The notes under the pieces were generated by a model. It did no database searches. It was not told the DNA's origin and saw nothing but the letters and a program-made list of their open reading frames with translations. Shown piece by piece: positions 30,240-41,218 of a stretch of DNA of 64,000 nt. Source of the DNA: Bacteroidota bacterium (GTDB lineage Bacteria > Bacteroidota > Bacteroidia > Bacteroidales > CAIXZF01); NCBI GenBank assembly GCA_026391855.1, contig JAPLDE010000164.1:1-64000 (forward strand), in the 5' to 3' direction. Every line of letters begins with the position of its first letter. Within the stretch, counting starts at the first letter, position 1. A program made the translations under genes and the position numbers.

Positions 30240-32024
30240 ATGAAAAAACTGAGACAAATTTTAAGTTATGTTACAGTGCTCGTTTTCGTCTTGCACTTTT
30301 CATTATCTGCTGTTTTTGGTCAGGCTCCTCATTTTATGAGCTACCAGGCAGTAGTGCGTAATGCCAGCAATGCCCTCGTTGTGAATGCACCCGTAGGAAT
30401 TAAAGTAAGTATTTTACAGACTACTCCTGATGGAGCTGTTGTATTTGAAGAAACCCACGTTGTTAACACCAATGGTTTTGGTTTGGCAACCCTTGAAATC
30501 GGCAACGGAACCGTCGTTTCCGGAAGTATTGCCACCATCCTCTGGACGGCCGGCCCATATTTCATCAAGACCGAAACTGATCCCAACGGTGGTGCTGATT
30601 ATAGCATTACATCTGTTACTCAGCTGATGAGTGTTCCTTACGCTCTGTTTGCCGAAACATCCGGAAGCTCAACTCCTGGTCCCCAGGGTGAAATCGGACC
30701 TCAGGGTCCTCAGGGAGAACCTGGTCCAGTTGGTCCTCAGGGTCCTGCCGGTGAAGGCGGAATGTCTGTTAACTGCCTCGAATGCCATAACCATAACCCT
30801 GCTACTGCATCTCCTCTTGCCAAGGCATTAGCCAATGCAGGCAATGAAATCCAATACTCAAAACATGCTGAAGGTTCAGAACTGGCCATTTCCGAAGGCG
30901 GATCAGCCGGTTGCGCTCCCTGCCACTCAAACGAAGGATTCCACAGCGTTGTCGATGGCAATGTTATTCCTACTTATATTCTTGGAGGAAACGGTAAGTA
31001 TTCCTTCTCATACAATGCAACTGCTGCTGCTTCTTCCGGTTTAACAACCTTACCCACAACCATGGGTTGTTTTACCTGCCATAAAGGCAATGCTGCCGAT
31101 TCAATGGCTTTATATACTACTGCTGCTGTTCCTATGACCATGTGGTCATTCCCGGGTCAGACAAAAACCATTGATCTCACCCAAAATGGCGGCGAGTCAA
31201 ATTTATGCGTAAAATGTCACCAACCCCGTCCGATGAGCTATTCAACCACTCTCTCCAATGGCGCCAGTGTTAATTATGCTGATTTAGCCGCTAACCCGGG
31301 TAATATGTTCTTTGATATTGCTGTTGGTAACGCTGCTCCCAATAAACTCGTTCCTTCCTACAGGACTCATAACCACTATGGTGCAATTGGTGCCGTTTTT
31401 GCCGGTAAGGGTGGAGTTGAATTCGCCGGAGCTTTGTCTTATGACAATACTTCAACCCATCCAACCGCAGCTTCATGCCAGGATTGCCACATGGCCACTC
31501 CAACCGCTATGACTGGCGGTCATACCTTCTGGATGACAAACCCGGAGACCGGAACAACCAATTTTAAGGGTTGCAATAAAGCAGGCTGTCATACTACTAT
31601 GAGTGCAACAAATACCTCCTGGGTAAACACCAGAGCAGAAATCCAGGGTAAACTGGAGGAATTAGCTCAGAAGTTAATAACTCCTGACGGAATTGAGATT
31701 ATGCATAAGAATCCAGATGTTGCTTCCAATGTGTTTGCCGAAGTTACCCCGGAAGGGTACGACGGATACCTGGATATCTTTGATCCATCCACCAACCCGA
31801 CCGGTGCCATCAGGAACCCGGCTCCTTCAAATTCATGGTCTGCAGCCGATAAAGCAACCAACCTGGCTTTACCTTCCCTTGGATCTTTGCTGAATGTTCA
31901 GTTCGGTGCTATCATCAACTTCCAGCTCTGCCTTAGGGAATACAGCAAGGGAGTACACAATCCTGCCTATTCAAGGGCGCTGTTATACAACTCTATAGAT
32001 GCGCTGACCGCTCAGGGCTTCTAA
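30240..32024 (+). CDS. Secreted YQAVVR-domain + collagen-like + multiheme c-type cytochrome
   Basis: FMSYQAVVRNASNALVVNAPVGIKVSIL; GPQGEIGPQGPQGEPGPVGPQGPAGEGG; heme motifs CLECH, CAPCH, CFTCH, CVKCH, CQDCH and CNKAGCH. Confidence 0.88.
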   Translation: MKKLRQILSYVTVLVFVLHFSLSAVFGQAPHFMSYQAVVRNASNALVVNAPVGIKVSILQTTPDGAVVFEETHVVNTNGFGLATLEIGNGTVVSGSIATILWTAGPYFIKTETDPNGGADYSITSVTQLMSVPYALFAETSGSSTPGPQGEIGPQGPQGEPGPVGPQGPAGEGGMSVNCLECHNHNPATASPLAKALANAGNEIQYSKHAEGSELAISEGGSAGCAPCHSNEGFHSVVDGNVIPTYILGGNGKYSFSYNATAAASSGLTTLPTTMGCFTCHKGNAADSMALYTTAAVPMTMWSFPGQTKTIDLTQNGGESNLCVKCHQPRPMSYSTTLSNGASVNYADLAANPGNMFFDIAVGNAAPNKLVPSYRTHNHYGAIGAVFAGKGGVEFAGALSYDNTSTHPTAASCQDCHMATPTAMTGGHTFWMTNPETGTTNFKGCNKAGCHTTMSATNTSWVNTRAEIQGKLEELAQKLITPDGIEIMHKNPDVASNVFAEVTPEGYDGYLDIFDPSTNPTGAIRNPAPSNSWSAADKATNLALPSLGSLLNVQFGAIINFQLCLREYSKGVHNPAYSRALLYNSIDALTAQGF

Positions 32025-32041
32025 GAATAACCTAATCTTCT

Positions 32042-32078
32042 AAAAAAAGGTGTCTCAAAAATGGGGCACCTTTTTTTT
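32042..32078 (+). terminator. Rho-independent terminator after the cytochrome gene
   Basis: aaaaaaaggtgtctcaaaaatggggcacctttttttt. Confidence 0.75.
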
Positions 32079-32080
32079 AT

Positions 32081-32132
32081 GTCAGATGTGAGATGTCAGA
32101 TGTCAGATGTCAGATGTTGGATGTGAGATGTT
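32081..32132. repeat. Heptamer repeat (GATGTCA/GATGTGA)n
   Basis: gtcagatgtgagatgtcagatgtcagatgtcagatgttggatgtgagatg. Confidence 0.9.
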
Positions 32133-32243
32133 AATCGTTTGAGAAAAGGTATTGAAGCGCTTCAGTCATGTGAGCCGACCAGAAACCCCAGTTATGTCCC
32201 AATGAATCCATTTTGTTATCTTTACTAACAAATTCAAATTTTC

Positions 32244-33283
32244 ATGAGATCATTTTCCAGCTTCCTTGTATTTTTTGTAATCATTTCATTTTCAGCCTCA
32301 TTGCTTGTTGTCTCCTGTAAAAAGGATAAGTCGGGGGATCCGTCATATTCCGATTTCAAGCAGTATAAACCAGGGCTCTTCAGGATAAAGGTCAATAACA
32401 GGTACGGGTTTATTAACAAAAAGGGAGAAGTGGTGATCGAGCCAAGATTTCAGTATGCTTCCGACTTTTGGTTCGGGCTTGCCAGGTTCAGTCAGTGGGA
32501 TACCAATGCCGGTAATCCCGAAATTCGTTGCGGTTTCATCAATGAAAAGGGGACAGTAGTCATTCAACCTGATTTTTTCCCTCCGGACTATAATCCCAGT
32601 GTCGGTGATTTTACGGCAGATGGACTGGCGGGGATACCGGATGCAGCAGGACATTGGGGTTATATCAACCGAAGCGGCAAAGTCGTGATTCCCTTTCAGT
32701 ATAACCAGATCCAGGATTTTCACCATGGCTTTGCAGGTGTCCTTACACCTACCGGTTACGGACAGATCCGTACAAATGGTCATTCGTTATCATCTATGGA
32801 TTTTGCCAATATTTCAACCTTTAATGAAGGCCTGGCTCCGGTCGATACCAGGGACGTCAGTACAGGGTCGCTGATCTGAATGTTGCCTTTATGGTTGATG
32901 GCGACCTGGTTTACCCCTTTTTTGAAGGTAGGGCAGCCGTTCGCAAAAACGGAAAATATGGGTTTATTGACAAAAAGGGAATCTGGGTGATCTCCCCTCA
33001 GTATGATTATGCAAGCTGGTACTCTGAAGGACTGGCACTGGTTGCAAAAGCTCAGCGCTGCGGGTATATCGACAGGAACGGTACAACTAGGATCTCTTTT
33101 CAATACCTTTCTGCCGAAGACTTCATCGGGGGATTGGCTTATGTAATTCTGACGGATAACACCAAAGGATACATAGATACTGATGGTAACCTTGTCTGGC
33201 ATGGCCCGGCCAAGAAAGGCGCCTTATCTTCTGAGGTATTCACTGATGAACAACGACTGAACCGGCGTCTCAGGCAGGAATAA
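32244..33283 (+). pseudogene. WG-repeat lipoprotein, split by a frameshift near 32,850
   Basis: GFINKKGEVVIEPRF, GFINEKGTVVIQPDF, GYINRSGKVVIPFQY, then GFIDKKGIWVISPQY, GYIDRNGTTRISFQY in a second frame (32891-33283); the second frame reads QYRVADLNVAFMVDGD across the junction. Confidence 0.75.
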
Positions 33284-33331
33284 TCCGGAATTGATGACTG
33301 CCTATTGCCGACTGCCTGAGAATGTATGCAA

Positions 33332-33351
33332 TTGGACACGATGTATCGTGT
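33332..33351. repeat. Palindrome GGACACGATGTATCGTGTCC
   Basis: 9-bp perfect arms, 2-nt centre. Confidence 0.85.
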
Positions 33352-33405
33352 CCCTACGAAATTTTGCTGACTGCTGATTGTCAACTGAACCCAGGTATTG
33401 TGCCC

Positions 33406-33876
33406 TTATTGCTTATTCCGGGCAAGGTTGTAGGAAATGCCTGTTTTCGACCGGAGGTTACCCCCATTACCCTCACGGTTAAGGTAAGGTGAAAGTTCCA
33501 GCACAAGCTGCCAGCGACGATCAGTTTTTAATGGTTTTATCCTGATGCCAAGGTCGGCAAAATATCCATTAATAATTGAATTTTGATCCTCCATATAGGC
33601 CGGGTTAAAACTGATCCCTGGCCCCAAATAATAATTAACCAGCTCAGTCCGGCTGATATTCCACATGGGCGAGATCTCCATGTTCAGGTTGGTGAAAAAG
33701 GTATTGGTTTCTATCCGGTAATCAATCCATAACACCTTTTCAGTATTAGTGCTGATGGCAAGCACCGACTGAAACGGATAATAACTGATGGCAACCTGGC
33801 CCATAAGCCCAGCTAAATTAGTCATTATCAACAGGATAAACAAGTATCTTTTCATAAGCTTTCTTTCAGTAAACAA
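33406..33876 (-). CDS. Hypothetical outer-membrane/secreted protein
   Basis: Signal-peptide-like N-terminus, 156 aa. Confidence 0.45.
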   Translation of the reverse strand: MFTERKLMKRYLFILLIMTNLAGLMGQVAISYYPFQSVLAISTNTEKVLWIDYRIETNTFFTNLNMEISPMWNISRTELVNYYLGPGISFNPAYMEDQNSIINGYFADLGIRIKPLKTDRRWQLVLELSPYLNREGNGGNLRSKTGISYNLARNKQ

Positions 33877-34916
33877 TAAGCCGGTTTGGGAGAATAGGTC
33901 CCGTCATATAAAAGCGGGTAATCAGTCCGGTTGAAATGACCCGGAATCCATGAGTTCTTATCACTGATTCCCCAAAAGGTCACACCGTAACGAAATTTTG
34001 AAGGGATCTGATTGTAGTTTTGAATGATTTTTCCGAGTAAAATGGCCTGATCCACCAATAAGGAATGACTGGGCGTTATCTGTTTTGAATAAGGATTCAC
34101 TGAGATATCAAGTTCTGATAAATGTACAAGATACTTATTATCAGCCACATCCTTCATTGCATCAACCATCTGGGAAATTTCAGGATATATTATATTCACA
34201 TGCATCTGCAATCCGATTCCGTCAATTGTTATCCCTCTGTTTCGCAGATCATTCAGAAAGACCAGGACAGCTTTCCGTTTCCCGGCATTTTGTTCAAGGT
34301 TAACGTCATTATAAAAAAGGAGTACATCCGGGTCAGCTTCATGGGTATATCTGAAGGCTTTTTCGATATACGCTGAACCGACCTTTTGTTTCCAGATGGT
34401 GTTTCTCAATGTTCCATCCTCGTTAAATGCTTCATTTACAACGTCCCAAGCTTTGACCTTATCTTTAAAATGAGTTACAATCGTTTGAATATGAGATTTA
34501 AACAATTCTTCCCAATCAGCTGAATTTCCCTGAAAATTTACAATCCAAGAAGGAAGATCTTCATGCCAGATAAGCGTGTGTCCATGAAGCCGTTTACCAT
34601 ATTGCGAACAGAAATACGCGAGTTGGTCGGCCTCTGTCCAGGCAAAGGTGTTTTCTTCCGGGTGAAGCCAGGCAGCTTTAAAGATATTCTCAGGGGTGAT
34701 GCTGTTAAACTGCCTGATAGCAATGTTCCTGTATATGGTGTCGTTCTGCAGATCAAACAGATCTATGGCAACACCAACAGGGTAGGAAGCATATTCATAT
34801 AAACCGGTACTATCTTCACAGCCTGGAATATCAGATGGTGAACAACCGGAGCATAAAGCCATGAGGATGGTGTTCAGTGATATGATTATCAGTTGGTTGT
34901 AGCTAATAATTTTCAT
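33852..34916 (-). CDS. GH10 endo-1,4-beta-xylanase lipoprotein
   Basis: FNSITPENIFKAAWLHPEENTFAWTEADQ; GKRLHGHTLIWHEDLPSWI; VKAWDVVNEAFNEDG; LHLSELDISVN; lipobox ALCSGC. Confidence 0.92.
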   Translation of the reverse strand: MKIISYNQLIIISLNTILMALCSGCSPSDIPGCEDSTGLYEYASYPVGVAIDLFDLQNDTIYRNIAIRQFNSITPENIFKAAWLHPEENTFAWTEADQLAYFCSQYGKRLHGHTLIWHEDLPSWIVNFQGNSADWEELFKSHIQTIVTHFKDKVKAWDVVNEAFNEDGTLRNTIWKQKVGSAYIEKAFRYTHEADPDVLLFYNDVNLEQNAGKRKAVLVFLNDLRNRGITIDGIGLQMHVNIIYPEISQMVDAMKDVADNKYLVHLSELDISVNPYSKQITPSHSLLVDQAILLGKIIQNYNQIPSKFRYGVTFWGISDKNSWIPGHFNRTDYPLLYDGTYSPKPAYCLLKESL

Positions 34917-35000
34917 ACTGTTTTCTCAATGGCTTTGGCTTCCCTTAAAACAATAGTATTTACCGGCATAGAAAGATTTTTCTTGAACGTAAGCATACTA

Positions 35001-35028
35001 TTTGACAATAAAAACGCCAATTGTCAAA
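35001..35028. promoter_or_regulatory. Inverted repeat upstream of the xylanase gene
   Basis: tttgacaat-aaaaacgcca-attgtcaaa. Confidence 0.5.
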
Positions 35029-35344
35029 TTTAGTTGAATTTTGACAGATGGATCTCATTTCTCCAATCTGCAATCCGGAATTACTTTACATTATAAAAAG
35101 AATTATATTTCCTCTGTAAAACAATTTGATTTCAATGGTCAGAGGGAACCTACATGATGTTATTCATGGTGTGTTTGTGAAATTGAAGAATTTCATGTAG
35201 GTTTGAAGCAGTAACCCATCAATAATCAATCTTATTAATACCTGAAATACAGGAGAGTAGAAGTTTTCTTTACCCTGAGTTCACCAATATTAAACCGAAT
35301 TTTTAACGTAAATACTTCTTTCAGCATCATTAACGAAAAATATC

Positions 35345-36217
35345 ATGATTTTACAGATCTCCAACTTAAACAAGCAATACAGCAACGGCGTAATTGCGCT
35401 GAGCGATGTGTCGCTTACTATTGGCAACGGCATGTTTGGACTGCTGGGTCCCAATGGTGCCGGAAAATCCTCTTTAATGCGGACGCTTGCAACCTTGCAG
35501 GAAGCTGACAGCGGCACAGCCATGCTTGACGATATTGATGTTCTGAACAACAAGGAAGCGGTCAGGAAAGTGCTGGGGTACCTTCCACAGGAGTTTGGTG
35601 TATATCCACGAACTTCTGCTGCCGATCTGATGGAGCACCTGGCTTTACTGAAAGGTTTTGGCAACAGGAGCGAACGAAGAGAGATGGTCAATAATCTGCT
35701 AGTTAAAGCGAATTTGTGGGAACACAGGAAAAAATCGGTCAGCAGCTATAGCGGAGGAATGCGGCAGCGTTTCGGGATTGCCCAATGTCTGATCGGCAGC
35801 CCCAAACTCGTTATAGTGGATGAACCCACGGCAGGTTTAGACCCCGGCGAACGCAACCGTTTTTACAATATCCTCAGCGAGATCGGAGAAAACATCATCG
35901 TGATCCTCTCAACGCATATTGTTCAGGATGTTAAGGAGCTCTGCACCCATATGGCGATCATGGATAAAGGAAAAGTGTTGTTCCACGGTAATACCGATGA
36001 TGCCCTTGAACAAATCAGGGACAAGGTTTGGGAACGGAAAGTAACTAAGGCGGAACTGGCTGGTTTCCAGGGCGAATACAATATCATATCGAGCAAGTTG
36101 GTTGGTGGAAATCCATTGATCCATGCCTTTTCAGATACAGAACCCGGAAACGGTTTCGTAAAAGCCGAAGAAAACCTCGAGGATGTATTTTTTGCAAAGA
36201 TCAACGAACTGGTTTAA
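35345..36217 (+). CDS. ABC transporter ATP-binding protein
   Basis: LGPNGAGKSSLMRTLATL; YSGGMRQRFGIAQ; LVIVDEPTAGLDP. Confidence 0.95.
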   Translation: MILQISNLNKQYSNGVIALSDVSLTIGNGMFGLLGPNGAGKSSLMRTLATLQEADSGTAMLDDIDVLNNKEAVRKVLGYLPQEFGVYPRTSAADLMEHLALLKGFGNRSERREMVNNLLVKANLWEHRKKSVSSYSGGMRQRFGIAQCLIGSPKLVIVDEPTAGLDPGERNRFYNILSEIGENIIVILSTHIVQDVKELCTHMAIMDKGKVLFHGNTDDALEQIRDKVWERKVTKAELAGFQGEYNIISSKLVGGNPLIHAFSDTEPGNGFVKAEENLEDVFFAKINELV

Positions 36218-36237
36218 CTACCATTAAATTACTGATT

Positions 36238-39200
36238 ATGTGGAAATTTATCAGATACGAATGGAAACTGTGGCTTAAGTCACCAATGTTATGGATCTTT
36301 TTACTGATCAATACCCTGCTGGTGATGGGTGCCGTATCTTCCGATAATGTAACCATTGGCGGCGGGGTTGGCAGTGTAAACAAGAATGCCCCCTATGTGG
36401 TGGAGTTTTACTACGGGGTTATGTCACTGATTTGCCTGCTGATGACTACTGCTTTTATGAATTCGTCAGCCAACAGGGACTTCACAAACGGCATGTACCA
36501 GTTTATTTTTACCTCTCCGATAAAGAAGCGGGATTACTATTTCGGAAAGTTCATCGGTGCGTCTACTATAGCAATAATACCTTTATTAGGGGTATCCATA
36601 GGGAGTCTGATTGGCCCTTTCATGCCATGGGCGCAACCTGAGAGGTATGGTGCAGTGGTTTGGAACGGGCACTTGCAGGGCCTGATCTGTTTCGGAATAC
36701 CCAACACCCTGATTGCCGCTGTATTGTTGTATGTGCTTGCCATCACTTTCCGCAGCAACATCGTTTCTTTTATAGGGGCTATGCTGCTGCTGGTGTTGTA
36801 TGGTGTTTCAGCAGGCTTTACCCGGGATATTGAAAAAGAATGGCTGGCTAACCTGCTCGATCCTTTCGGATTTCGTCCTGAGAGTATTATGGCCAAATAT
36901 ATGACGGTGGATGAGAAAAATGCTCATGGAGTATCCTTAGGTGGCGCGTTGCTGATAAATCGCATTATTTGGCTGGTTATCAGTGCTTTGATCTTAACTT
37001 TGGTCTATTTTAAATTTTCTTTCACCCTAAAAAATCAAAAGATTAAAAAGGAGAAAGAAAAAAAGGATGATGAAGTGATCCAAACGAATGAACCAAAGGA
37101 TCATGCCTATACCATTATTCACCGGTTTTCATTTTCAGCCTTGTGGTACCTGATCCGTTTTGAAACCAAAGCCATCATCAAAAATCCAACCTTCATCATC
37201 ATCGTCGTGATCGGGCTGATCAACCTGATCGTCTCACTCACCAGCTTTACCGGCCGTTACGGAACCGACCAGTACCCGGTTACCTATGATGTGATCGGTA
37301 CTATACAGGGTTCTTTCTACCTATTCCTGATCGGTATCATCACCTTCTATTCAGGTGTGCTTGTGTGGAAAGAAAGGGATATGAAAATCAATGAGATACA
37401 AGACTCTACACCTGTTCAAACGGCTATGCTGTTTGTCTCAAAACTGATTGCAATGGTGTTTTCCATTGCCTTGATTCTTGGTTTAACCATCATTATAGGG
37501 GTAATTACGCAATCCCTTTTCGGATATTACCGCTTTCAACTGGATGTTTATATTAAATCACTGCTGGTCCTTGACCTGCTGTCATTTTCTTTTTTGGTCG
37601 TGATAGCCTTGTTTTTCCATTACCTCATCAACAATCGCTATATTGCCTACTTTGCCTTTGTAGCCTTTATCATCCTCAACCAGTTTATCTGGAGCGCCCT
37701 GAAGATCAGCACCAACATGGTGAAATTCGGAGCAACACCCAGTGTTGTTTATTCAGATATGAATGGTTTTGGACCCTTTGTGCCTTCACTGGTATGGTTT
37801 AATATCTATTGGTTTGTTTTCTCTGTTATTGTCGGCTTTCTTATATACTCTTTTGTTTTAAGAGGCCAGGAAACCGGTTTGCGCCACCGTCTCGGACAAT
37901 CGAAATACATATTGGTGAAAAACAAGCTGGTCATCGGCTTATGTGTCATCGTATTTATATTGTGTGGAAGCTTTGTCTATTACAATACCAAGGTGTTGAA
38001 CAAATATGACTCCGAGAAGGAACTGGAAAACAAGCAGGTGGATTATGAAAAGCAGTATAAAAAATATGAGAAACTGGTTCAGCCCAGGTTTTACAAATAC
38101 AATTACAACATCGATATAATGCCTTATGACCGCAGTGTGGTGGCAACCGTTGAAGCATGGGCCAGGAACATTTCCACTACACCTGTCACCGAGCTGCATT
38201 TCACGCTTCCCACCATACCCGACAGTGTGAAAATATTGATCAGGGGCAGCAAGCTGAAACTGAACGATAAACGCCTTCATTACCGGATCTACACCCTGGA
38301 GAAACCCTTGCAACTTAATGATTCTGTGCTGATTACTTTTAACGTTTCAAAGATGACCAGGGGATTCGAAAATGAAGTCAGTTTTACCCAACTCACCCAA
38401 AACGGAACGTTCTTCAATAACATTGATATTATTCCCACTTTTGGCTATAACAAAGGATATGAAATCGGGGACAAGAATAAGAGGGTTAAGTTAAAGCTTC
38501 CCAAGCGTCTCCGTATGCCGAAATTGAATGAAAATGACCTGGCTTCCAGGGCAAATACCTATATCAGTACGGATGCCGACTGGGTGGAAGTGAACACCAC
38601 GATCAGTACAACGCCCGATCAGATTGCCATAGCTCCAGGAAGCCTCATCAGGTCATGGAAAGCGAACGGCAGGAATTATTTCAATTACAGGCTGGATCAG
38701 AAGTCACTTGATTTTTATTCCTTCATATCGGCCAGGTACCTGGTAGCCAGGAAGAAATGGAAGGATATCGACCTGGAAGTCTATTACATCAAAGAACATG
38801 AATATAATGTGCCCAATATGCTGCTAAGCCTGGAAAAGTCGCTGGAATATTATACGGCCAATTTCGGGAAGTATTACCACAGGCAGTGCCGTATCATTGA
38901 ATTTCCGAGATATTCCGGATTTGCGCAGGTCGCAATGTCACCAAGGATGATATTGACCAGGTGTTTTATGTGGTTGCGCATGAGATGGGACACCAGTACT
39001 GGGCGCACCAGGTATGCGGTGCCGGTATGCAGGGGGCAGAAATGATGAGCGAAGGTTTTGCCCAATATTCAGCGTTGATGGTGATGGAAAAGGAGTATGG
39101 CAGAGAAAAGATGAAAAAGTTCCTGAAATATGAGATGGATGGGTACCTGAATGGCAGAAGCTCGGAGTTTGAAGCCGAACGCCCGTTGATGAAGTCTGAG

Positions 39201-39761
39201 GAACAGGGCTATATTCATTACCAGAAAGCCAGCGTGGTCATGTATTATCTGAAGGAGATGATAGGTGAGAACAAGGTGAATGAAGCTCTGAGAACCCTGC
39301 TCGATTCCTTTGCTTATAAAGCACCGCCTTATGCCACCTCGTATTCGGCCATCAGGGCTTTCAGAAAAGTTACTCCCGACAGTTTACAGTACCTCATCAG
39401 CGACCTTTTTGAGAATATCACGCTTTTCTCTAACCGGGTCACGGAGGCTAAATGCAAAAAGACCGGCGAAGGGTACGAGGTAACCATTAGCACAATCTCA
39501 GAGAAATTCAGGGCGGATACCCTTGGAAAAGAAAAAAGTATTGCTCTTTCTGACTATATTGATATCGGGATCTTTGCCGAACCTTCCGGCAAGAAAAACC
39601 TTGGAAGACCATTGCTGTTCAAACGGGTGAAGCTAACCAAAAAAGATAACGTATTCAGCTTCATTGTAAAGGAAAAACCCTGCCAGGCCGGTATCGACCC
39701 GTATAATTATCTGATTGACAGGATCCCCGACGATAATGTGAAGAAGGTTGAGGTCGAGTAG
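36238..39761 (+). pseudogene. ABC permease fused to M1-peptidase-like domain, frame-disrupted near 38,940
   Basis: 36238-39045 runs to IIEFPRYSGFAQ; the continuation NVTKDDIDQVFYVVAHEMGHQYWAHQV (HExxH) is in the frame of 38961-39761. Confidence 0.75.
39707..39761 (+). repeat. 3'-end repeat copy a (YLIDRIPDDNVKKVEVE*)
   Basis: Near-identical to 39931-39985. Confidence 0.85.
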
Positions 39762-39762
39762 T

Positions 39763-39927
39763 GTCGGATGCAAGATGTCAGATGTAAGATGTCGGATGTA
39801 AGATGTAAGATGTCGGATGTAAGATGTCGGATGTAAGATGTCGGATGTAAGATGTCAGATGTCGGATGTAAGACGTCGGATGTAAGATGTCAGATGTCGG
39901 ATGTAAGATGTCAGATGTAAGATGTAG
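39763..39927. repeat. Heptamer array (GATGTAA/GATGTCG/GATGTCA)n
   Basis: Directly visible. Confidence 0.95.
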
Positions 39928-39930
39928 GTT

Positions 39931-39985
39931 CTATTTGATTGACAGGATCCACGACAATAATGTGAAGAAAATTGAGGTAGAGTAG
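39931..39985 (+). repeat. 3'-end repeat copy b (YLIDRIHDNNVKKIEVE*), orphan gene tail
   Basis: Duplicate of 39707-39761 beyond the heptamer array. Confidence 0.85.
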
Positions 39986-39990
39986 ACCGC

Positions 39991-41157
39991 CTACTGCCTG
40001 CTGCCTGCTGCCAACTGCTTCGCATAGCTAACACTGAAAGCGGAAGTGATTTGATCGTTTATTAACACCCCTGAATAATCGAAACGAAAATCAAACAACC
40101 CTATTCCAAAACCTGTTGTGTAATATTCAGCTCCGCCTTTTGTTTCAAATTCATGAAGTTCGCCGCCTCTCACAGCGAGCATGAAAACCTTATTTATGGT
40201 TATTCCGGCTTCTGCCCCGAAATTGTGGCGAAACTCAACTGGTTGAACCTCATCACTTTCTGAAACAGGTAAAAATGATCCGAAATATCCTTCAACCGGC
40301 GTTACCGTCGATTGATATCCTTTTTGGATTTCTCTGGCCCATCCGTCTGAGTTGAAATAAATATCAGGCGTCGGAACTAAAATATGTTCAATTTGATAGG
40401 CTAAATCAAAATGAAATGATGAAAGGGAAGAAATCCGGTATTTATAGGACAACATTGTCCCGGCTGCTGCAGCAATCGGAATATTACAGCTCTTTTTCGA
40501 TTCTTTTGCAGAATAATTTACTTTAGGACCGATATCTGATACCGATAATCCAATGTCCCATCTTACACTTGATTGTTCAGTTAAATAGTAATGTTTCCGG
40601 TAATCAATTCCCAAATCGACGGAGAAGGTATTAAAGGCAGGTTTTAAACCTGGCGCCAGGTCACTTTTTATCAATTTCACCCCGGCTCCGGCAGACAAAC
40701 GCTGGCTGAAGGAATGGGCAAACCTGAGACTGTGATAGCACTCGTAAGGTCTGCTGATCAGGCTGTAATTATCCAGATGGACCTTGCCTAAATGGAAATA
40801 ATCAAAGGAATATCCAAAGGTATTAAGGCTGTCGGGGGAATAGTATAAGCCGAGAAAACCCAGATAGGAGTCAGGACTGTAGTCTGTCCATACCGAAAGA
40901 TTCGTTTTGATCCCTACTGTTTTTTGATTTCTCGACAGCAGGGCCGGATTCTGGGTAAGACCGGCATCAGTATAAATTGTGGATGATACTGTCCCGATTT
41001 CCCCCATTCCTCCGGTTTGTGCGTTAGGATTAAGGTATAGAACCGGAAGGGTAGTGGTGTATCCCTGATCTGTATGAATTGCTTGCGGAAAAGTCCGGAA
41101 GTATATGATAATCAAAATAATGAGGGAAATATTCCTTTTCATTCCGACTAACTTCAT
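39991..41157 (-). CDS. PorV/PorQ-like outer-membrane protein (T9SS-associated)
   Basis: LPVLYLNPNAQTGGMGEIGTVSSTIYTDAGLTQNPALLSRNQKTVGIKTNLSVW; beta-barrel-like. Confidence 0.65.
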   Translation of the reverse strand: MKLVGMKRNISLIILIIIYFRTFPQAIHTDQGYTTTLPVLYLNPNAQTGGMGEIGTVSSTIYTDAGLTQNPALLSRNQKTVGIKTNLSVWTDYSPDSYLGFLGLYYSPDSLNTFGYSFDYFHLGKVHLDNYSLISRPYECYHSLRFAHSFSQRLSAGAGVKLIKSDLAPGLKPAFNTFSVDLGIDYRKHYYLTEQSSVRWDIGLSVSDIGPKVNYSAKESKKSCNIPIAAAAGTMLSYKYRISSLSSFHFDLAYQIEHILVPTPDIYFNSDGWAREIQKGYQSTVTPVEGYFGSFLPVSESDEVQPVEFRHNFGAEAGITINKVFMLAVRGGELHEFETKGGAEYYTTGFGIGLFDFRFDYSGVLINDQITSAFSVSYAKQLAAGSRQ

Positions 41158-41218
41158 GAGTATGACAGATTTGTTTATTACAAATATTAACGGGTGAGGT
41201 CCGTAGTTATTGCCGGAT

